Shown one piece after another: positions 5,969 through 6,757 of a stretch of DNA of 6,757 nucleotides. How positions within the stretch are numbered: position 1 is the stretch's first letter; the number at the start of each line of letters is the position of its first letter. The stretch comes from Actinomycetota bacterium (GTDB lineage: Bacteria; Actinomycetota; Acidimicrobiia; Acidimicrobiales; Aldehydirespiratoraceae). Position numbers and translations under genes: made by a program. Location of the stretch: assembly GCA_012271125.1 (NCBI GenBank), contig JAAXHB010000154.1:1-6757 (forward strand), in the 5' to 3' direction. The notes under the pieces were generated by a model. The model was given only the letters and a program-made list of their open reading frames with translations, did not search any database and was not told where the DNA came from.

Positions 5969-6307
5969 TTAGAAGGCGGCGTGCCCGGAGTCGCCGGTGC
6001 GGATGTCGTGGAATGACTCCACAGGCATGACCCAAATTTTCCCATCGCCATGATCATGGGAGCTAGCGGCGTTCAAGATGGCATTGATCGCCGGTTCGAC
6101 GTCTTCGTCGGCGACGACGATTTCGATGCGGCGCTTAGGGGCGCTGTCGACTGTGTATTCAATGCCACGATGGGTTTCGGTATGGCCACCTTCTCGTCCG
6201 TAACCGACGACGTCATCGGCGGTCATCCTGTGAATCCCGACCCCGTTTAGGGCGTGACGAACTTCCTCGAGCACATATGGCTTGAACACTGCTGTAATCA
6301 GCTTCAT
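5969..6307 (-). CDS. glnB: PII family nitrogen-signalling protein
   Basis: Trimeric cytosolic sensor that binds ATP/ADP and 2-oxoglutarate and controls targets such as ammonium transporters and nitrogen enzymes. The 112 residues align without gaps to E. coli GlnB. Seen: start MKLITAVFKPY, GYGREGGHTE at 35-44, T-loop Tyr51 (uridylylation or, in actinomycetes, adenylylation site), Lys58, and GDGKIWV at 87-93 with Lys90, then IRTGD at 102-106 with Arg103. Departures: His46 and Ile49 alter the signature Y-[KR]-G-[AS]-[AE]-Y around the T-loop, and Asp101 replaces the usual arginine of the R101-x-R103 ATP-phosphate contact. The start is fixed by AAGGA eight bases upstream. No amtB or glnD neighbour lies within the window; the usual amtB partner is not on either side. 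A GTnAC box array 200 bp upstream suggests nitrogen-responsive control. Confidence 0.93.
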   Translation of the reverse strand: MKLITAVFKPYVLEEVRHALNGVGIHRMTADDVVGYGREGGHTETHRGIEYTVDSAPKRRIEIVVADEDVEPAINAILNAASSHDHGDGKIWVMPVESFHDIRTGDSGHAAF

Positions 6308-6390
6308 CGTTCGGGTCCTTTCGGTTGCGCCGATCTGTCAAAACTATAGCGCAGCCCCTGAGCGCAAACCCTGCCCGCCGTCACAGGCAT
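6304..6390 (-). CDS. Possible 28-codon leader ORF overlapping the glnB start (doubtful)
   Basis: An ATG at 6390, preceded by AAGGG four bases upstream, opens a 28-codon frame (starting MPVTAGRV, ending PKGPER) whose TGA overlaps the glnB ATG as ATGA. That arrangement would permit translational coupling. It is not recognised as any family, and a plausible glnB promoter at 6343 lies inside it, so it may well be chance. Confidence 0.2.
   Translation of the reverse strand: MPVTAGRVCAQGLRYSFDRSAQPKGPER
6316..6320 (-). promoter_or_regulatory. Ribosome binding site of glnB
   Basis: AAGGA on the minus strand lies eight bases before the ATG at 6307 and supports that start codon. Confidence 0.75.
6343..6348 (-). 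promoter_or_regulatory. Candidate proximal -10 element of glnB
   Basis: TATAGT on the minus strand matches TATAAT at five of six positions and would give a leader of about 29 bases. No good -35 hexamer is visible 16-18 bp upstream, so it may need an activator or be chance. Confidence 0.4.
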
Positions 6391-6405
6391 GGTGCCCTTG
6401 ACGCG

Positions 6406-6440
6406 CCGAAGCCCGCCGAGGTGACTTCGACGGGCTTCGG
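6406..6440 (-). promoter_or_regulatory. Strong hairpin between the SDR gene and glnB
   Basis: CCGAAGCCCG (6406-6415) and CGGGCTTCGG (6431-6440) form a perfect 10-bp stem; the inner bases can extend it by about four to five pairs beyond one imperfect position. No real U-tract follows on either strand. It may be a U-less terminator of the upstream SDR transcript, or an attenuator or processing site if transcription of glnB starts near 6479. Confidence 0.55.
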
Positions 6441-6485
6441 ACTTTGTCCCTGGAGGGGGAAACTTGTCAGCTGTTTGTGTCGCTA

Positions 6486-6514
6486 ATGCTAACGGCGTCA
6501 ACAGCGTTTGGTAA
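6486..6514 (-). promoter_or_regulatory. Candidate distal glnB promoter abutting the box array
   Basis: On the minus strand TTACCA (6509-6514; four of six to TTGACA) is separated by exactly 17 bp from TAGCAT (6486-6491; TANNNT type). The -35 overlaps the first GTnAC box. Initiation near 6479 would give a leader of about 170 bases that includes the hairpin at 6406-6440. Confidence 0.35.
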
Positions 6515-6548
6515 CAACATCGTAACATATCTGTCACAAAACCACAAC
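6511..6548. promoter_or_regulatory. OmpR-family (GlnR/MtrA-like) box array upstream of glnB
   Basis: On the plus strand GTAAC (6511), GTAAC (6522), GTCAC (6533) and a degenerate ACAAC (6544) repeat at exactly 11-bp steps, so the AC dinucleotides follow the AC-n9-AC rule. GlnR sites in Streptomyces and mycobacteria have the form gTnAC-n6-GaAAC, and MtrA of actinomycetes reads closely related repeats. Position upstream of a PII gene favours GlnR. The first three boxes also read as GTnAC on the minus strand, so orientation is ambiguous. Confidence 0.55.
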
Positions 6549-6582
6549 TCTGTTACATTTTTGAAATAGGCACTAATTGCCC

Positions 6583-6756
6583 TTAGGTAGTGCCGTAGAC
6601 GGGAGCTGGTTGAGGCGCTTGCGCTATTGACGCTTTGACAAGCTCGCCAGCTTCGGTGGGAGTCATGGCCCGCTCCCCTACTTCGGCTATAGGCCCGTGC
6701 TGCCAGCCATCGCATACATTGAGCTGCCCGCCGGTGCATTCAAAGACCCTGCCGGC
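6583..6756 (-). CDS. Short-chain dehydrogenase-like protein, C-terminal fragment
   Basis: The last 57 codons of a gene that enters from the right edge and stops at TAA (6583-6585). The peptide begins AGRVFECTGGQLNVCDGW and ends APVYGTT. The pattern GRVF-x3-GG-x8-GW-x2-GP, followed by an E-rich helix and a terminal PVYG, is typical of the C-terminus of actinobacterial SDRs related to FabG and the dehydrogenase part of the peroxisomal multifunctional enzyme type 2, which act in fatty-acid or steroid oxidation. The nucleotide-binding domain and catalytic Tyr-x3-Lys lie outside the window, so activity cannot be judged. It is read in a different frame from the 90-codon open frame at 6467-6739, which is rejected. 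Confidence 0.65.
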   Translation of the reverse strand, partial: AGRVFECTGGQLNVCDGWQHGPIAEVGERAMTPTEAGELVKASIAQAPQPAPVYGTT

Positions 6757-6757
6757 T

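Noticed and set aside
6343..6348. Sigma-54 promoter for glnB
   Set aside because: No TGGCAC-n5-TTGC pattern was found upstream of glnB; the region instead has sigma-70-like -10 hexamers.
6406..6440. Classical rho-independent terminator
   Set aside because: The stem is strong but no U-tract follows on either strand, so it is listed as a hairpin of unknown role.
6391..6537. Upstream extension of the glnB leader frame to a GTG at 6537
   Set aside because: It would start inside the box array and run through the strong hairpin; the peptide looks like no family, and only the last 28 codons have a ribosome-binding-site-like sequence.
6467..6739. 90-codon minus-strand frame beginning MHRRAAQ
   Set aside because: It overlaps, in another frame, the SDR-like C-terminus, which has recognisable family pattern; this frame also runs across the regulatory box array.

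Overview
All convincing genes in this window lie on the minus strand. In transcription order (from high to low coordinates) they are: the last 57 codons of a short-chain dehydrogenase-like gene, a PII nitrogen-signalling protein (glnB), an AMP-forming acyl-CoA synthetase, a small three-cysteine ferredoxin, ribosomal protein S15 (rpsO), polynucleotide phosphorylase (pnp), 4-hydroxy-tetrahydrodipicolinate reductase (dapB), and the first 29 codons of a SURF1-like membrane protein. Both edge genes are cut by the window ends. No rRNA, tRNA, insertion sequence or CRISPR array was seen, and every plus-strand reading frame looks like a shadow of a minus-strand gene.

The gene content suggests an actinomycete (Actinomycetota), possibly an Acidimicrobiia-like lineage of middling G+C. 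The reasons are the rpsO-pnp-dapB order, a short (244-residue) DapB of the actinobacterial size class, a P450-type small ferredoxin beside a FadD-like ligase and an SDR, and an 11-bp-periodic GTnAC box array of the kind read by actinobacterial OmpR-family regulators. This placement is an inference, and the class-level guess is weak.

Region by region: 6583-6756 is the end of the SDR gene. The 275 bp from 6308 to 6582 is a regulatory region upstream of glnB. It holds a four-half-site GlnR/MtrA-like box array (6511-6548), a candidate promoter overlapping it, a strong hairpin (6406-6440), a candidate second promoter close to glnB, and a 28-codon open frame whose stop overlaps the glnB start. Two stem-loops without a U-tract separate glnB from the acyl-CoA synthetase. 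The 87 bp before the ferredoxin carries four ACGAATA repeats and an excellent ribosome binding site. rpsO begins only 21 bp after the ferredoxin, with a TANNNT hexamer spaced as for a leaderless transcript. Between rpsO and pnp are three stem-loops, one of them a perfect 13-bp inverted repeat in the pnp leader. pnp ends in an extra disordered Arg/Asp/Asn-rich tail of about 110 residues, part of it built from pentapeptide repeats encoded by 15-bp DNA repeats.

Functionally the window joins a housekeeping block (translation, RNA turnover, lysine/peptidoglycan precursor synthesis, probable cytochrome oxidase assembly) to a lipid or xenobiotic-type set (SDR, acyl-CoA ligase, ferredoxin) and a nitrogen sensor. 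I did not find a clearly new multi-gene system. The items most worth a second look are the box array before glnB, the unusual PII residues, the ferredoxin with its upstream repeat array, and the PNPase tail with its leader hairpin.
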